A stretch of 64,000 nucleotides of DNA from Kordiimonas pumila (GTDB taxonomy: Bacteria > Pseudomonadota > Alphaproteobacteria > Sphingomonadales > Kordiimonadaceae), in the NCBI RefSeq assembly GCF_015240255.1, contig NZ_CP061205.1:3520501-3584500 (forward strand). The letters run 5' to 3'. Under the pieces are notes generated by a model. It saw only the letters and a program-made list of their open reading frames with translations. It did no database searches and was not told the DNA's origin. How positions within the stretch are numbered: position 1 is the stretch's first letter; the number at the start of each line of letters is the position of its first letter. Positions 56,009 through 64,000 of this stretch are shown one piece after another. A program made the translations under genes and the position numbers.

Positions 56009-57031
56009 TTATGAAACTTTCAGCAAGCCTTGATTAAGGAGAGATTCTGCAATCTGCACAGCATTAAGGGCCGCACCTTTGCGAAGGTTATCTGAAACAA
56101 CCCAGATATTAAGGCCGTGATCAACCGTTTTATCTTCCCGAATACGGGAGATATAGGTCGCAAAATCACCCACACATTCAATCGGGGTAATATAACCACC
56201 ATCTTCGCGCTTATCAATAACCAGACAGCCCGGCGCCTCACGCAGAATCTTGCGCGCATCTTTTTCTGAAAGGGGCTTTTCAAATTCAATATTGATCGCT
56301 TCAGAATGGCCAACAAATACCGGCACACGCACCGCTGTTGCTGTAAGCTTGATGTTAGGGTCAAGCATCTTGTGCGTTTCAGCGACCATCTTCCATTCTT
56401 CTTTGGTGTAGCCGTCGTCCATAAAGACATCAATATGCGGGATCACGTTAAAGGCGATCTGCTTTGTATAAACCTCTTTCACAATTGGGTCGTTCACAAA
56501 AATCGCCCGTGTCTGCGTGAACAGCTCGTCCATGGCAGCATTCCCTGAACCTGACACAGACTGGTAGGTAGAAACCACAACCCGTTTGATTGTCGCTGCA
56601 TCATGCAAAGGTTTTAGCGCAACCAGCATCTGTGCTGTTGAGCAGTTTGGGTTCGCAATGATGTTTTTCTTTGCGAAATCCTTCAGAGCATCAGGATTTA
56701 CCTCAGGTACCACCAGTGGTACATCAGGGTCCATCCGATAATGGGATGAATTATCAATAACAACACAGCCAGCCTTACCAAACTTGGGTGCATACTCTTT
56801 CGCAACACCAGAGCCTGCCGCAAATAAAGCAATATCAACCCCTTTTGGGTCAAAGGTATCAAGTGCTACAACTTTCAGCTCTTTATCGCCGTACATGGCG
56901 GTTTGGCCGATAGACTTTCGTGATGCAATCGCAATAATTTCACTTGCTGGAAAATCACGTTCTGCAAGGATATTCAATACTTCACGACCGACATTACCAG
57001 TCGCACCGACAACAGCGACACGAAAACCCAT
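56009..57031 (-). CDS. asd: Aspartate-semialdehyde dehydrogenase
   Basis: A 340-residue NADP enzyme that reduces aspartyl phosphate to the semialdehyde in lysine, methionine and threonine synthesis. Rossmann motif VVGATGNVGREVLNIL, catalytic Cys C130 in ANPNCSTAQM, the STYQSVSGSGNAAMDEL loop and the His region in RVPVFVGHSEAINIEF. It lies 56 bp after leuB, so it is probably part of the leuCD-leuB transcript, a common arrangement in alphaproteobacteria. CAGGAG precedes the ATG. Confidence 0.97.
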   Translation of the reverse strand: MGFRVAVVGATGNVGREVLNILAERDFPASEIIAIASRKSIGQTAMYGDKELKVVALDTFDPKGVDIALFAAGSGVAKEYAPKFGKAGCVVIDNSSHYRMDPDVPLVVPEVNPDALKDFAKKNIIANPNCSTAQMLVALKPLHDAATIKRVVVSTYQSVSGSGNAAMDELFTQTRAIFVNDPIVKEVYTKQIAFNVIPHIDVFMDDGYTKEEWKMVAETHKMLDPNIKLTATAVRVPVFVGHSEAINIEFEKPLSEKDARKILREAPGCLVIDKREDGGYITPIECVGDFATYISRIREDKTVDHGLNIWVVSDNLRKGAALNAVQIAESLLNQGLLKVS

Positions 57032-57087
57032 TTTACTCTCCTGTGGGTAGAAAGGCCCTTTGGGCCTATAAAAAATCTTCTATTAAA

Positions 57088-58173
57088 TTAACCAAGTGCG
57101 TTCAGAATACCGTCACCCATACCGATGGTGCCAACCTCTGTCATACCTGCGCTCATTAAGTCACCAGTCCGCAGTCCCGCTTCAAGTGTTGCAGAAACCG
57201 CCGTTTCAATTTTATCTGCAGCGTCCCCCATATCCAGCGAATACCTGAGGGCCATAGCAAAGCTAAGGATAGCCGCAATAGGGTTTGCAATGCCTTTGCC
57301 TGCAATATCAGGCGCAGAACCATGTACGGGCTCATAAAGGCCCGGGCCGCCATCACCAAGTGACGCAGACGGCAACATACCAAGGGAACCCGTTAGCATG
57401 GCAGCAGCGTCCGACAGAATATCACCAAACAGGTTATCTGTCAGAATCACATCAAACTGCTTAGGTGCTTTTACAAGCTGCATTGCACAGTTATCAGCCA
57501 GAATATGCTCAAGCTTCACATCACTATATTCTGCAGCATGCAGTTTGGTTACTTCCTCGCGCCAAAGTAAGCCTGCTTCCATCACATTGGCCTTTTCGGC
57601 ACTGTGAACGCGGCTTCCGCGTTTGCGGGCCATTTCGAAAGCAACGCGGGAAATACGAATAATTTCCCAATCTTCATAGCGCTGGGTATTAATGCCAACA
57701 CGGCCCCCGCCCGGCAAATCTTCAATACCGCGTGGTTCACCAAAATAAACACCACCTGCCAGTTCACGCACAAAAAGAATGTCCAGCCCGGCTACAAATT
57801 CGCGTTTCAGGCTTGAAGCATCAGCAAGCGCATCAAAACACATCGCAGGTCTTAGGTTAGCGAACAGGTCAAGCTGTTTCCGGAGCTTCAAGAGGCCAGC
57901 TTCTGGACGCTTATCATAGGCAGTTTTACCGTCCCACTTAGGGCCACCAACACAGCCCATAACAATGGCGTCAGACGCTTTTGCAGTTGCAAGCGCTTCA
58001 TCTGTAAACGGGTCGCCGTAAGCATCGTATGAACAGCCCCCGATAAGACCTTCAGTAATATCAAAGCTAACACCGTATGTGCCTTCAACCCATGTCATAA
58101 CACGGCGAACCTGCGCCATAATTTCGGGGCCGATACCATCACCCGGCAATAACATTATTTTATATGTAGTCAT
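57088..58173 (-). CDS. leuB: 3-isopropylmalate dehydrogenase
   Basis: A 361-residue NAD enzyme of leucine synthesis. Begins [20 protein letters not shown]. Substrate-binding Arg residues lie in [15 protein letters not shown] and [15 protein letters not shown]. The Mg-binding aspartates are in [30 protein letters not shown], and [18 protein letters not shown] is the adenosine-binding loop. It follows leuD by 17 bp. Oxidative decarboxylation yields 2-ketoisocaproate. Confidence 0.97.
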   Translation of the reverse strand: MTTYKIMLLPGDGIGPEIMAQVRRVMTWVEGTYGVSFDITEGLIGGCSYDAYGDPFTDEALATAKASDAIVMGCVGGPKWDGKTAYDKRPEAGLLKLRKQLDLFANLRPAMCFDALADASSLKREFVAGLDILFVRELAGGVYFGEPRGIEDLPGGGRVGINTQRYEDWEIIRISRVAFEMARKRGSRVHSAEKANVMEAGLLWREEVTKLHAAEYSDVKLEHILADNCAMQLVKAPKQFDVILTDNLFGDILSDAAAMLTGSLGMLPSASLGDGGPGLYEPVHGSAPDIAGKGIANPIAAILSFAMALRYSLDMGDAADKIETAVSATLEAGLRTGDLMSAGMTEVGTIGMGDGILNALG

Positions 58174-58190
58174 GAAATTCCCTAACTCGC

Positions 58191-58796
58191 CTAATCCCTA
58201 AACAGCCACGGCGTCATCAGTTTACGTTTACTCTCATAAGACACGACCGCCGGTTTTGCCTGCAAAGTCTGGCCAATTTCATCAAGGCCGTTCAACAGCA
58301 TTTCCTTATGCGACGGGCTATAATCAAATTCATAGTGTGCGTTACCGCAGCTTACCGTCTGGTCATCAAGATCAACCACAATGCTTTGGCCCGCTTCTGC
58401 TGCAATTACAAGCGCATCCACCTGTTCAGGTGGCAAGGCAATGGTTAAAATGCCGTTTTTAACGCAGTTGCCGGCAAAAATATCAGCAAAGCTTGGCGCA
58501 ATGATACAGCGAAAACCAAGCTCTGAAATAGCCCACGGCGCATGCTCGCGGCTGGACCCACAACCGAAATTATCGCCCGCTATCAGTATTTTCGCGCCTT
58601 TATATTTTGCGCCGTCGAAAATATTATCCTTTAACAAGTTGCCGTCACTGTCATAACGAACTGACTCAAAGGCAAATTCGCCAAACCCAGTACGCTTGAT
58701 AGACTTCAAGTGTTTTGCCGGAATAATAATATCTGTATCAACATTCACACGTGGGAACGGTGTTGCGATTGACGTTATTTTAGTAAACTTCTCCAC
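58191..58796 (-). CDS. leuD: 3-isopropylmalate dehydratase small subunit
   Basis: A 201-residue swivel domain of isopropylmalate isomerase. It starts [31 protein letters not shown] and contains [17 protein letters not shown], which contacts the substrate, and [22 protein letters not shown]. It works with LeuC to isomerise 2- to 3-isopropylmalate. It lies 14 bp after leuC and 17 bp before leuB. Confidence 0.97.
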   Translation of the reverse strand: MEKFTKITSIATPFPRVNVDTDIIIPAKHLKSIKRTGFGEFAFESVRYDSDGNLLKDNIFDGAKYKGAKILIAGDNFGCGSSREHAPWAISELGFRCIIAPSFADIFAGNCVKNGILTIALPPEQVDALVIAAEAGQSIVVDLDDQTVSCGNAHYEFDYSPSHKEMLLNGLDEIGQTLQAKPAVVSYESKRKLMTPWLFRD

Positions 58797-58810
58797 CAGT
58801 ATTCCTTTCC

Positions 58811-60211
58811 CTAGAACTTGCGAACATCAACAAAATGGCCTGCAATTGCAGCGGCCGCAGCCATAGCGGGGCTCACAAGATGGGTGCGGGCACCCGGCCC
58901 TTGCCTGCTCACAAAGTTACGGTTGCTGGTTGAGGCCACATGTTCACCTTTCCCCGCTTTATCAGGGTTCATAGCAAGGCACATAGAGCAGCCCGGTTCG
59001 CGCCACAGGAAGCCCGCTTCGATCAAAATTTTATCAAGGCCTTCTGCTTCAGCTTGCTCTTTCACAAGGCCAGAGCCTGGCACCACCAAAGCTTCAATCA
59101 CCCGACTAGATACTTTCCTGCCTTTAATAACAGCCGCTGCCGCACGAATATCCTCGATACGGCTATTGGTGCAGCTACCAATAAACACACGGTCTACAGG
59201 AACCTCTGTCATAGGCTGGCCTTCACGCAAGCCCATATAGACAAGAGATTTCTCTGCAGATTCCCGTTTTGCAGGATCACTGAACGAGGCAACCATCGGC
59301 ACAGTGCCTGTAATAGGCACTACATCCTCTGGGCTTGTACCCCATGTCACAAGCGGGGCAATCTCGCTGCCATCAATCACGACTTCACGGTCGAAGACGG
59401 CACCTTCATCGGTCTTCAGGCCTTCCCAGAAAGAAACAGCACTGTTCCACTGCCCGGCTTTTGGGGCATATGGGCGGCCTTTCAAATATTCAAAGGTCTT
59501 CTCGTCTGGTGCTACAAGGCCAGCGCGCGCGCCTGCTTCAATCGCCATATTGCACAGCGTCATGCGACCTTCCATAGACAAGCCTTCAATAACAGGGCCC
59601 GCATATTCAATAACCTGCGCTGTACCGCCGCCCGTGCCAATTGCGCCGATGATCGCAAGCGCCACATCCTTTGCAGAGCAGCCTTCAGGCAATTCGCCGG
59701 TTACAGTAACCCGCATATTTTTAGATTTTTTAAGCTGTAATGTCTGGGTTGCCATTACGTGCTCTACCTCAGACGTGCCAATACCAAACGCCAGCGCCCC
59801 AAAAGCACCGTGCGTAGAGGTATGGCTGTCACCGCACACCAGTGTAACACCCGGCTGGGTAAAGCCCTGCTCTGGCCCAATCACATGAACGATACCCTGC
59901 CGGATATCATCCATCGGGATATAATCAAGGCCAAACTCTGCCACATTTTCACTAAGCGCCTTAAGCTGCGCTGTGGACATAGGGTCAGGGTTTGGTAAAT
60001 GCCGGTCTTTTGTCGGCACATTATGGTCAGGCACTGCAATTATGCTGTCAGGCCGGTGAATTGTGCGGCCAGACTGCCTAAGCCCTTCAAAGGCTTGCGG
60101 GCTGGTTACTTCATGCACGAGGTGGCGATCAATATAGAGAAGCGCAACGCCGTTACCTCTGTCTTCAACAACATGGTTTTCCCATATTTTATCATACATA
60201 GTTTTTGGCAT
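58811..60211 (-). CDS. leuC: 3-isopropylmalate dehydratase large subunit
   Basis: A 466-residue aconitase-family protein with a [4Fe-4S] cluster. Cysteines lie in [16 protein letters not shown] and [45 protein letters not shown] is the active-site region, and [13 protein letters not shown] is near the start. TGGAG lies before the ATG. It is the first gene of leuCD-leuB-asd; no leader peptide rich in Leu codons is visible in the 72-bp gap upstream. Confidence 0.97.
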   Translation of the reverse strand: MPKTMYDKIWENHVVEDRGNGVALLYIDRHLVHEVTSPQAFEGLRQSGRTIHRPDSIIAVPDHNVPTKDRHLPNPDPMSTAQLKALSENVAEFGLDYIPMDDIRQGIVHVIGPEQGFTQPGVTLVCGDSHTSTHGAFGALAFGIGTSEVEHVMATQTLQLKKSKNMRVTVTGELPEGCSAKDVALAIIGAIGTGGGTAQVIEYAGPVIEGLSMEGRMTLCNMAIEAGARAGLVAPDEKTFEYLKGRPYAPKAGQWNSAVSFWEGLKTDEGAVFDREVVIDGSEIAPLVTWGTSPEDVVPITGTVPMVASFSDPAKRESAEKSLVYMGLREGQPMTEVPVDRVFIGSCTNSRIEDIRAAAAVIKGRKVSSRVIEALVVPGSGLVKEQAEAEGLDKILIEAGFLWREPGCSMCLAMNPDKAGKGEHVASTSNRNFVSRQGPGARTHLVSPAMAAAAAIAGHFVDVRKF

Positions 60212-60283
60212 AATATTACTCCAGCGTTTCCATCTCTCAGGTCAGAGCCTAGCTTTCCAGCCCCAACAGCAGCAAAAGGCCAA

Positions 60284-60832
60284 TCAGGCCCATTTTCTCA
60301 TTTTAACCAGCGGGACTAAAATCCCGGCAGACGTTTTAACAGTCTCTTCTTCCACGTTTTCATAACCACACACCTGATATAACTCTTTACCAGCCAGCGT
60401 GGCCATTAACTCAAAACAGGCAAACCCTTTTGCATGTGCTTTTGCTTCACACAGCGCTAAGGTCATACGACCAACACCCCGGCGCTTATAGTTCGGATGC
60501 GTATACATAGCCCTGATACGCGCAGCATCAGTTTCAGGGTTTAGCATACGGGCATCACGGCCCTTAGTCTGGTCGCCGCCGTATAGTGTTTGTCTGGCAG
60601 ACCAGCCACCACACCCTATAATCTCATCACCTTCAAGAATGGCATAATAGGTGCCATCCTCTATAAGCTGTGTATCAAGGCCCATGACCTCAAATGAGGC
60701 CCGAACCTGATTTGGTGTCAGAAACTCATTCATCAGCTGCAAGATTGATGCTTCCATGATACCTTTCAAGACAGGGATATCTGCTTTAACAGCCTGCCGC
60801 CAAGCATATCGGAAATTATCAACCTCAACCAT
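60284..60832 (-). CDS. GNAT-family N-acetyltransferase
   Basis: A 182-residue acyltransferase. The GNAT core lies at about 95-165 and has IRAMYTHPNYKRRGVGRMTLALCEAKAHAKGF, with the R-R-G-V-G-R acetyl-CoA loop, followed by ELYQVCGYENVEEETV (motif B). EDGTYYAILEGDEIIGCGGWS is the beta-bulge part. Substrate unknown. The ATG at 60832 is preceded by a GTG at 60838, which may also be used. It stands alone between rplS and leuC. Confidence 0.85.
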   Translation of the reverse strand: MVEVDNFRYAWRQAVKADIPVLKGIMEASILQLMNEFLTPNQVRASFEVMGLDTQLIEDGTYYAILEGDEIIGCGGWSARQTLYGGDQTKGRDARMLNPETDAARIRAMYTHPNYKRRGVGRMTLALCEAKAHAKGFACFELMATLAGKELYQVCGYENVEEETVKTSAGILVPLVKMRKWA

Positions 60833-60865
60833 ATCCACACAAACCTGCGCTCAATATCCATGACC

Positions 60866-60898
60866 AAAAAAAACGGGGACAAGAATTTCTCGCCCCCG
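60866..60898 (-). terminator. Terminator after rplS
   Basis: On the minus strand, CGGGGGCGAGAA pairs with TTCTTGTCCCCG (12 positions, two G-U pairs; the innermost pairs open to give a loop) and TTTTTTTT follows. It ends the ffh-rpsP-rimM-trmD-rplS transcript about 80 bp past rplS. One of the best terminators in the window. Confidence 0.92.
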
Positions 60899-60976
60899 CT
60901 CTTTAATGTCATCGATGGCGTTGCACAACAAAATATTGTCAGACAGCCAAAGATTGAAATATTATTTCAAAAAGAT

Positions 60977-61348
60977 TTAACCGCGGTTAAAATCTTTCTT
61001 TTCAACAATACGGGCTGCCTTACCAGTACGACCACGTAGGTAATATAGTTTCGCACGGCGAACTTTACCACGGCGTACAACAGTAATACTGTCAACGGAA
61101 GGGCCATAAAGTGGGAATACACGCTCAACACCTTCACCGTAAGAAAGCTTACGTACTGTGAAGTTGGAGTTGATACCCTTGTTTGAACGCGCAATGCACA
61201 CGCCTTCAAATGCCTGAATACGCTCACGCTCGCCCTCACGTACTTTCACGTCAACGCGCAGAGTGTCACCGGCTGCAAATTCTGGAACAGTTTTGCCTTC
61301 AGTAAGCTTTTCAATCTGTTCTTGTTCAAGTTTCTCAATAATATTCAT
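60977..61348 (-). CDS. rplS: 50S ribosomal protein L19
   Basis: A 123-residue protein. [61 protein letters not shown] is the L19 opening, and [44 protein letters not shown] is its C-terminal core. It sits at the 30S-50S interface. It is 15 bp after trmD and last in the operon. A long frame on the same strand in another register is a shadow. Confidence 0.97.
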   Translation of the reverse strand: MNIIEKLEQEQIEKLTEGKTVPEFAAGDTLRVDVKVREGERERIQAFEGVCIARSNKGINSNFTVRKLSYGEGVERVFPLYGPSVDSITVVRRGKVRRAKLYYLRGRTGKAARIVEKKDFNRG

Positions 61349-61363
61349 CGGTCTTTACCTTTT

Positions 61364-62074
61364 CTACTTTTCCCGTACATAGGTCGACCACATATCAGGC
61401 CGGCGTATACGCGTTAGCTCTTCTCGTTTTTCACGCCGCCACTCGGCGATTTTTTTGTGGTGCCCACTTGTAAGCACCTCGGGTATCTCTCGTCCCTCCC
61501 AAACCTGAGGTCTGGTATAGTGTGGGTATTCAAGAAGCCCGTCTTCAAAACTCTCTTCATCCAGTGTCCCAGCCTCACCCATCACACCGGGGAGTAAGCG
61601 TATCACTGCGTCCAGCATCACCAGTGCTGCTGGCTCACCGCCTGACAGCACAAAATCGCCGACACTAATTTCTTCCACTTCACGGGCCTCAAGAACGCGC
61701 TCATCAACGCCTTCGAAGCGACCACAAAGTATGGTAACACCGCCTGCCTCTTTCCACCGCTGTGCTTCCGCCTGATCAAACCGGCGTCCACGCGGGGACA
61801 TATACACCAGAGGCCATTTTGGTTCAGCATCTGCCTTCGCAGCATCAATAGCTTTACCCAAAATATCGGCTCGTATTACCATGCCGGGGCCACCGCCCGC
61901 GGGGGTATCGTCAATCGAGCGGTGCTTATCGCTCGAAAAATCGCGAATGTCCAGCGTTTTTAGCGCCCATTTCGCGTCATTTAAGCCTTTCCCTGCAAGC
62001 GACTGTCCAAGGGTGCCCGGAAACATGTCAGGAAAGATGGTCAACACCTGTGCTGTAAAGGATGGCTGTGTCAT
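61364..62074 (-). CDS. trmD: tRNA (guanine-N1)-methyltransferase
   Basis: A 236-residue enzyme that methylates G37 of tRNAs with SAM. It has the trefoil-knot SPOUT fold: [105 protein letters not shown]. The C-terminal [15 protein letters not shown] segment holds the catalytic Asp region. Its ATG overlaps the rimM stop by 4 bp, so translation is coupled. Confidence 0.97.
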   Translation of the reverse strand: MTQPSFTAQVLTIFPDMFPGTLGQSLAGKGLNDAKWALKTLDIRDFSSDKHRSIDDTPAGGGPGMVIRADILGKAIDAAKADAEPKWPLVYMSPRGRRFDQAEAQRWKEAGGVTILCGRFEGVDERVLEAREVEEISVGDFVLSGGEPAALVMLDAVIRLLPGVMGEAGTLDEESFEDGLLEYPHYTRPQVWEGREIPEVLTSGHHKKIAEWRREKREELTRIRRPDMWSTYVREK

Positions 62075-62667
62075 ACTTCATCAGCCCCATCGCGTTCGCT
62101 CACCTGGGTTTTTTGCCATTCTTTAAAGGCAATTGAAACGGTCCCTGCGCCAAGCGCCACTTCAGGCACAAAAGCCTTCCTGAAGGGCACATATATATAG
62201 CGGCCAAGGCCTTTTATTGGCTCGGGCAGCACCAGTTCCAGCAGGTCTTCCGCACCGAAGTTTTCCACTGCCCGCACAAAACCAATATCTATACCGTCTT
62301 CATCTATTGCCCTTAGACCAATAAGGTCGGCAAGATAAAATTCATCATCATCTGCATGCTCTGCAAACGCTGCGCGGCTGACATAAAGCTTGGTGCCACT
62401 TAGGGCTTGGGCATCTTCGGGTGTTAAAAGCCCTTCAACACGCACAATAAAACCTTCTTTACTGTCGCGCAGTTTTTTAAAACGCAGCAAGGGGCCGGTC
62501 GGCCCCTTGTGTATTTCCGTATAGGAAAAAATGGCGGCAGGATCTTCCGTAAAGGACTTTAGGCGCACATCGCCTTTGACACCGTGGGAACCAGCAAAAG
62601 CCCCCACACATATCCAGTCACCTTCAACACCAGCTTGCTGGCGTTCTGTTTGATCCGTGGCAGCCAT
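62071..62667 (-). CDS. rimM: Ribosome maturation factor RimM
   Basis: A 198-residue protein that helps assemble the 30S head. [31 protein letters not shown] begins the RimM domain, with [35 protein letters not shown] and the PRC-barrel-like C-terminus KAFVPEV. The frame starts at a TTG (62673), but the ATG at 62667 with GGAG before it is preferred. It overlaps trmD by 4 bp and follows rpsP by 33 bp. Confidence 0.94.
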   Translation of the reverse strand: MAATDQTERQQAGVEGDWICVGAFAGSHGVKGDVRLKSFTEDPAAIFSYTEIHKGPTGPLLRFKKLRDSKEGFIVRVEGLLTPEDAQALSGTKLYVSRAAFAEHADDDEFYLADLIGLRAIDEDGIDIGFVRAVENFGAEDLLELVLPEPIKGLGRYIYVPFRKAFVPEVALGAGTVSIAFKEWQKTQVSERDGADEV

Positions 62668-62700
62668 TTCCAAACTCCGGTTGCCAGAAAAACTGAGGTT

Positions 62701-63153
62701 TTACTCAGTAACTTCTTCTGCTGGTGCTTCTTCTGCAGCAGGCTCTTCAGCTGGTGCTGGAGCGGCAGCAGCGGCAGCAGCGGCTTCTTTTGCCTCAGCT
62801 TCAGCGGCGGCGGCAGCTTCTGCTTTTTCTTTTTTCTCTTCAATCCGGTCAACGGCTTTCTGACCAGGCTTACCTTTATTCGGGTTATTGCGGGCTTTCA
62901 CTTCAACAATACCAGCTTTACCCAAAATCTTCTCAACGCGGTCAGAAGGTTTTGCACCTTTACCGATCCACTCTTTAATACGGTCTTCAAGAAGCGTAAC
63001 GCGGTTTTCGTCGTCCTTTGGCAGCATAGGGTTATAGGCGCCTACTTTTTCAATATATTTACCATCACGTGGTGCGCGCGTATCAGCCACAACGATACGG
63101 TAGTAAGGACGTTTTTTTGCGCCGCCACGGGCGAGACGAATTGCTAGTGCCAT
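62701..63153 (-). CDS. rpsP: 30S ribosomal protein S16 with a long acidic tail
   Basis: A 150-residue S16. The conserved part (1-80) begins [42 protein letters not shown] and includes [29 protein letters not shown]. The tail (about 108-150) is Ala/Glu/Pro-rich with runs of alanine and is absent in short S16. It is encoded by GCT/GCC/GCA/GCG repeats, a likely slippage tract. Some alphaproteobacteria have such tails, so it is not proof of a frameshift. First ribosomal gene after ffh. Confidence 0.95.
   Translation of the reverse strand: MALAIRLARGGAKKRPYYRIVVADTRAPRDGKYIEKVGAYNPMLPKDDENRVTLLEDRIKEWIGKGAKPSDRVEKILGKAGIVEVKARNNPNKGKPGQKAVDRIEEKKEKAEAAAAAEAEAKEAAAAAAAAPAPAEEPAAEEAPAEEVTE
62704..62829 (-). 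repeat. Alanine/glutamate codon repeat tract in rpsP
   Basis: Tandem GCN/GAR triplets code the low-complexity tail of S16, including a run of eight Ala codons. On the plus strand it reads as a GCAGCGG-like repeat. Trinucleotide tracts of this kind can change length by slippage, in whole-codon steps, so the protein frame would be kept. Confidence 0.6.
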
Positions 63154-63234
63154 TTTAAGTTCCTTTCAGATTTCCAGCACCGTGCCGGAAATATTCTCAA
63201 GTTGGTTAATCCCTTAAGGGATAGTTAGGTCGCT

Positions 63235-63999
63235 CTATTTGAGCAGTTTATCAAATCCGGGGGGAAGGCCGCCGGGCATACCGCCCATCATGCCACCCAT
63301 ACCACCGGGCAGTCCCGGCATCCGGCCACCTTTGCCCATTCTGGACATTTTTTTCATCATTTTGGCCATCTGCATATGCATTTTAAGAAGCTTATTCACC
63401 TCAGGCACACCAACACCTGCACCAGCGGCAATCCGCTTTTTGCGTGAGGCATTTATAACCTGTGGTTTTTTCCGCTCCATTGTCGTCATGGAAGAAATAA
63501 TTGCTTCCTGACGTTTAAAAACTTTATCATCCATACCTGATTGGTTGATGGCACTTTTCATCTTCCCGATACCCGGAAGCATGTTAAGCACGCCCTTCAT
63601 GCCGCCCAGTTTGGACATTTGCTGAAGCTGGCTCCTGAGATCATCAAGATCAAACTCACCCTTGGCCATTTTCTTGGCCATTTTTTCAGCGTCAGCCTGT
63701 TCGATTGTTGCAGCCGCTTTTTCAACAAGGCTAACAACATCGCCCATGCCAAGAATACGGCCTGCTACACGCTCGGGATGGAAATCCTCAAGCGCATCCA
63801 TTTTCTCGCCGTATCCCGCAAGCTTGATCGGTTTGCCGGTAACCGCACGCATGGAAAGCGCCGCACCACCACGGCCATCGCCGTCCATCCGTGTAAGCGC
63901 AACGCCCGTAATACCAACCTGCGCGTCAAATTCTTTCGCAACATTAACGGCATCCTGCCCGGTAAGACTATCCGCAACCAGCAGCGTTTCTACAGGGTG
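63235..63999 (-). CDS. ffh: Signal recognition particle protein Ffh, 3' part
   Basis: Only the C-terminal 254 codons are in the window; the frame stays open to the edge. The G domain end is visible: HPVETLLVADSLTGQDAVNVAKEFDAQVGITGVALTRMDGDGRGGAALS, then TGKPIKLAGYGEKMDALEDFHPERVAGRILGMGD. The methionine-rich M domain follows, with MLPGIGKMKSAINQSGMDDKVFKRQEAIISSMT, the SRKKRIAAGAGVGVPEVNKLLK RNA-binding part, and a Met/Gly-rich tail (MPGLPGGMGGMMGGMPGG). It binds signal sequences with SRP RNA. Confidence 0.97.
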   Translation of the reverse strand, partial: HPVETLLVADSLTGQDAVNVAKEFDAQVGITGVALTRMDGDGRGGAALSMRAVTGKPIKLAGYGEKMDALEDFHPERVAGRILGMGDVVSLVEKAAATIEQADAEKMAKKMAKGEFDLDDLRSQLQQMSKLGGMKGVLNMLPGIGKMKSAINQSGMDDKVFKRQEAIISSMTTMERKKPQVINASRKKRIAAGAGVGVPEVNKLLKMHMQMAKMMKKMSRMGKGGRMPGLPGGMGGMMGGMPGGLPPGFDKLLK

Positions 64000-64000
64000 G

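Noticed and set aside
57053-57067. A palindrome AGGCCCTTTGGGCCT between leuB and asd as a terminator.
   Set aside because: The stem is short and has no T-run; asd probably belongs to the leu transcript, so termination there is unlikely.
60967-61239. A 90-codon frame on the rplS strand in another register.
   Set aside because: It lies inside rplS, whose L19 match is full-length.

Overview
The window is one stretch of an alphaproteobacterial chromosome, with no phage, plasmid, transposon, CRISPR or tRNA signal that I can see. Evidence for the class: a split proton-translocating transhydrogenase (pntAA/pntAB/pntB), the order zapE-mdh-sucC-sucD-sucA-sucB-lpdA, rpsU next to a COQ9 gene, a GapR (DUF2312) protein, DUF1244 and DUF2336 proteins, a 41-residue RpmJ, and the order ffh-rpsP-rimM-trmD-rplS. 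Base composition is moderate by eye (not computed). Peptidases of families S9, M2 and M14 and a DUF6491-like protein would fit a marine, protein-degrading lineage such as Kordiimonadales, but I cannot place the genus.

Layout. 1-3.7 kb: the end of a sulfotransferase-like gene, a LytS/LytTR-type two-component pair and two small unknowns. 3.7-7.1 kb: an intergenic region with a candidate structured RNA, then the pnt operon (minus). 7.3-14.8 kb: an NtrC-like regulator, murI, gapR, glpD, a DUF1244/N-formylglutamate amidohydrolase pair, pyruvate kinase and a HAD phosphatase. 14.9-17.2 kb: rpmJ with its own promoter and terminator, a second candidate small RNA with its own promoter and terminator, an M14 peptidase and apt. 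17.4-19.7 kb: a DedA / ATP-grasp / DoxX cluster. 19.7-25.4 kb: two DUF2336 paralogues, a metallo-beta-lactamase-fold hydrolase, a ThDP enzyme and a small DUF3892-like protein. 25.4-29.6 kb: rpsU, COQ9, xerC, a small membrane protein, a split Ada repair pair and a universal stress protein.

29.7-40.1 kb (minus) is the TCA operon, from zapE and mdh through succinyl-CoA synthetase to the three 2-oxoglutarate dehydrogenase components. 40.3-43.9 kb holds a tyrosine phosphatase and a small aromatic-compound module (AAHS-type transporter, tautomerase, class III extradiol dioxygenase). 43.9-45.5 kb has twin orphan periplasmic binding proteins. 45.5-49 kb is sdhCDAB. 49.2-56 kb has two tandem secreted S9 peptidases, a CitE-like lyase and an M2 peptidyl-dipeptidase lipoprotein. 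56-60.2 kb is leuCD-leuB-asd. 60.3-64 kb has a GNAT enzyme and the translation/secretion operon ffh-rpsP-rimM-trmD-rplS, with ffh cut by the window end.

Together the TCA operon, sdh, pnt, glpD and pyk form a respiratory central-metabolism block. Reducing equivalents come from malate, 2-oxoglutarate, succinate and glycerol-3-phosphate, and PntAB makes NADPH. The least explained items are the two candidate structured RNAs, the DedA/ATP-grasp/DoxX cluster, the DUF2336 pair and the twin binding proteins.
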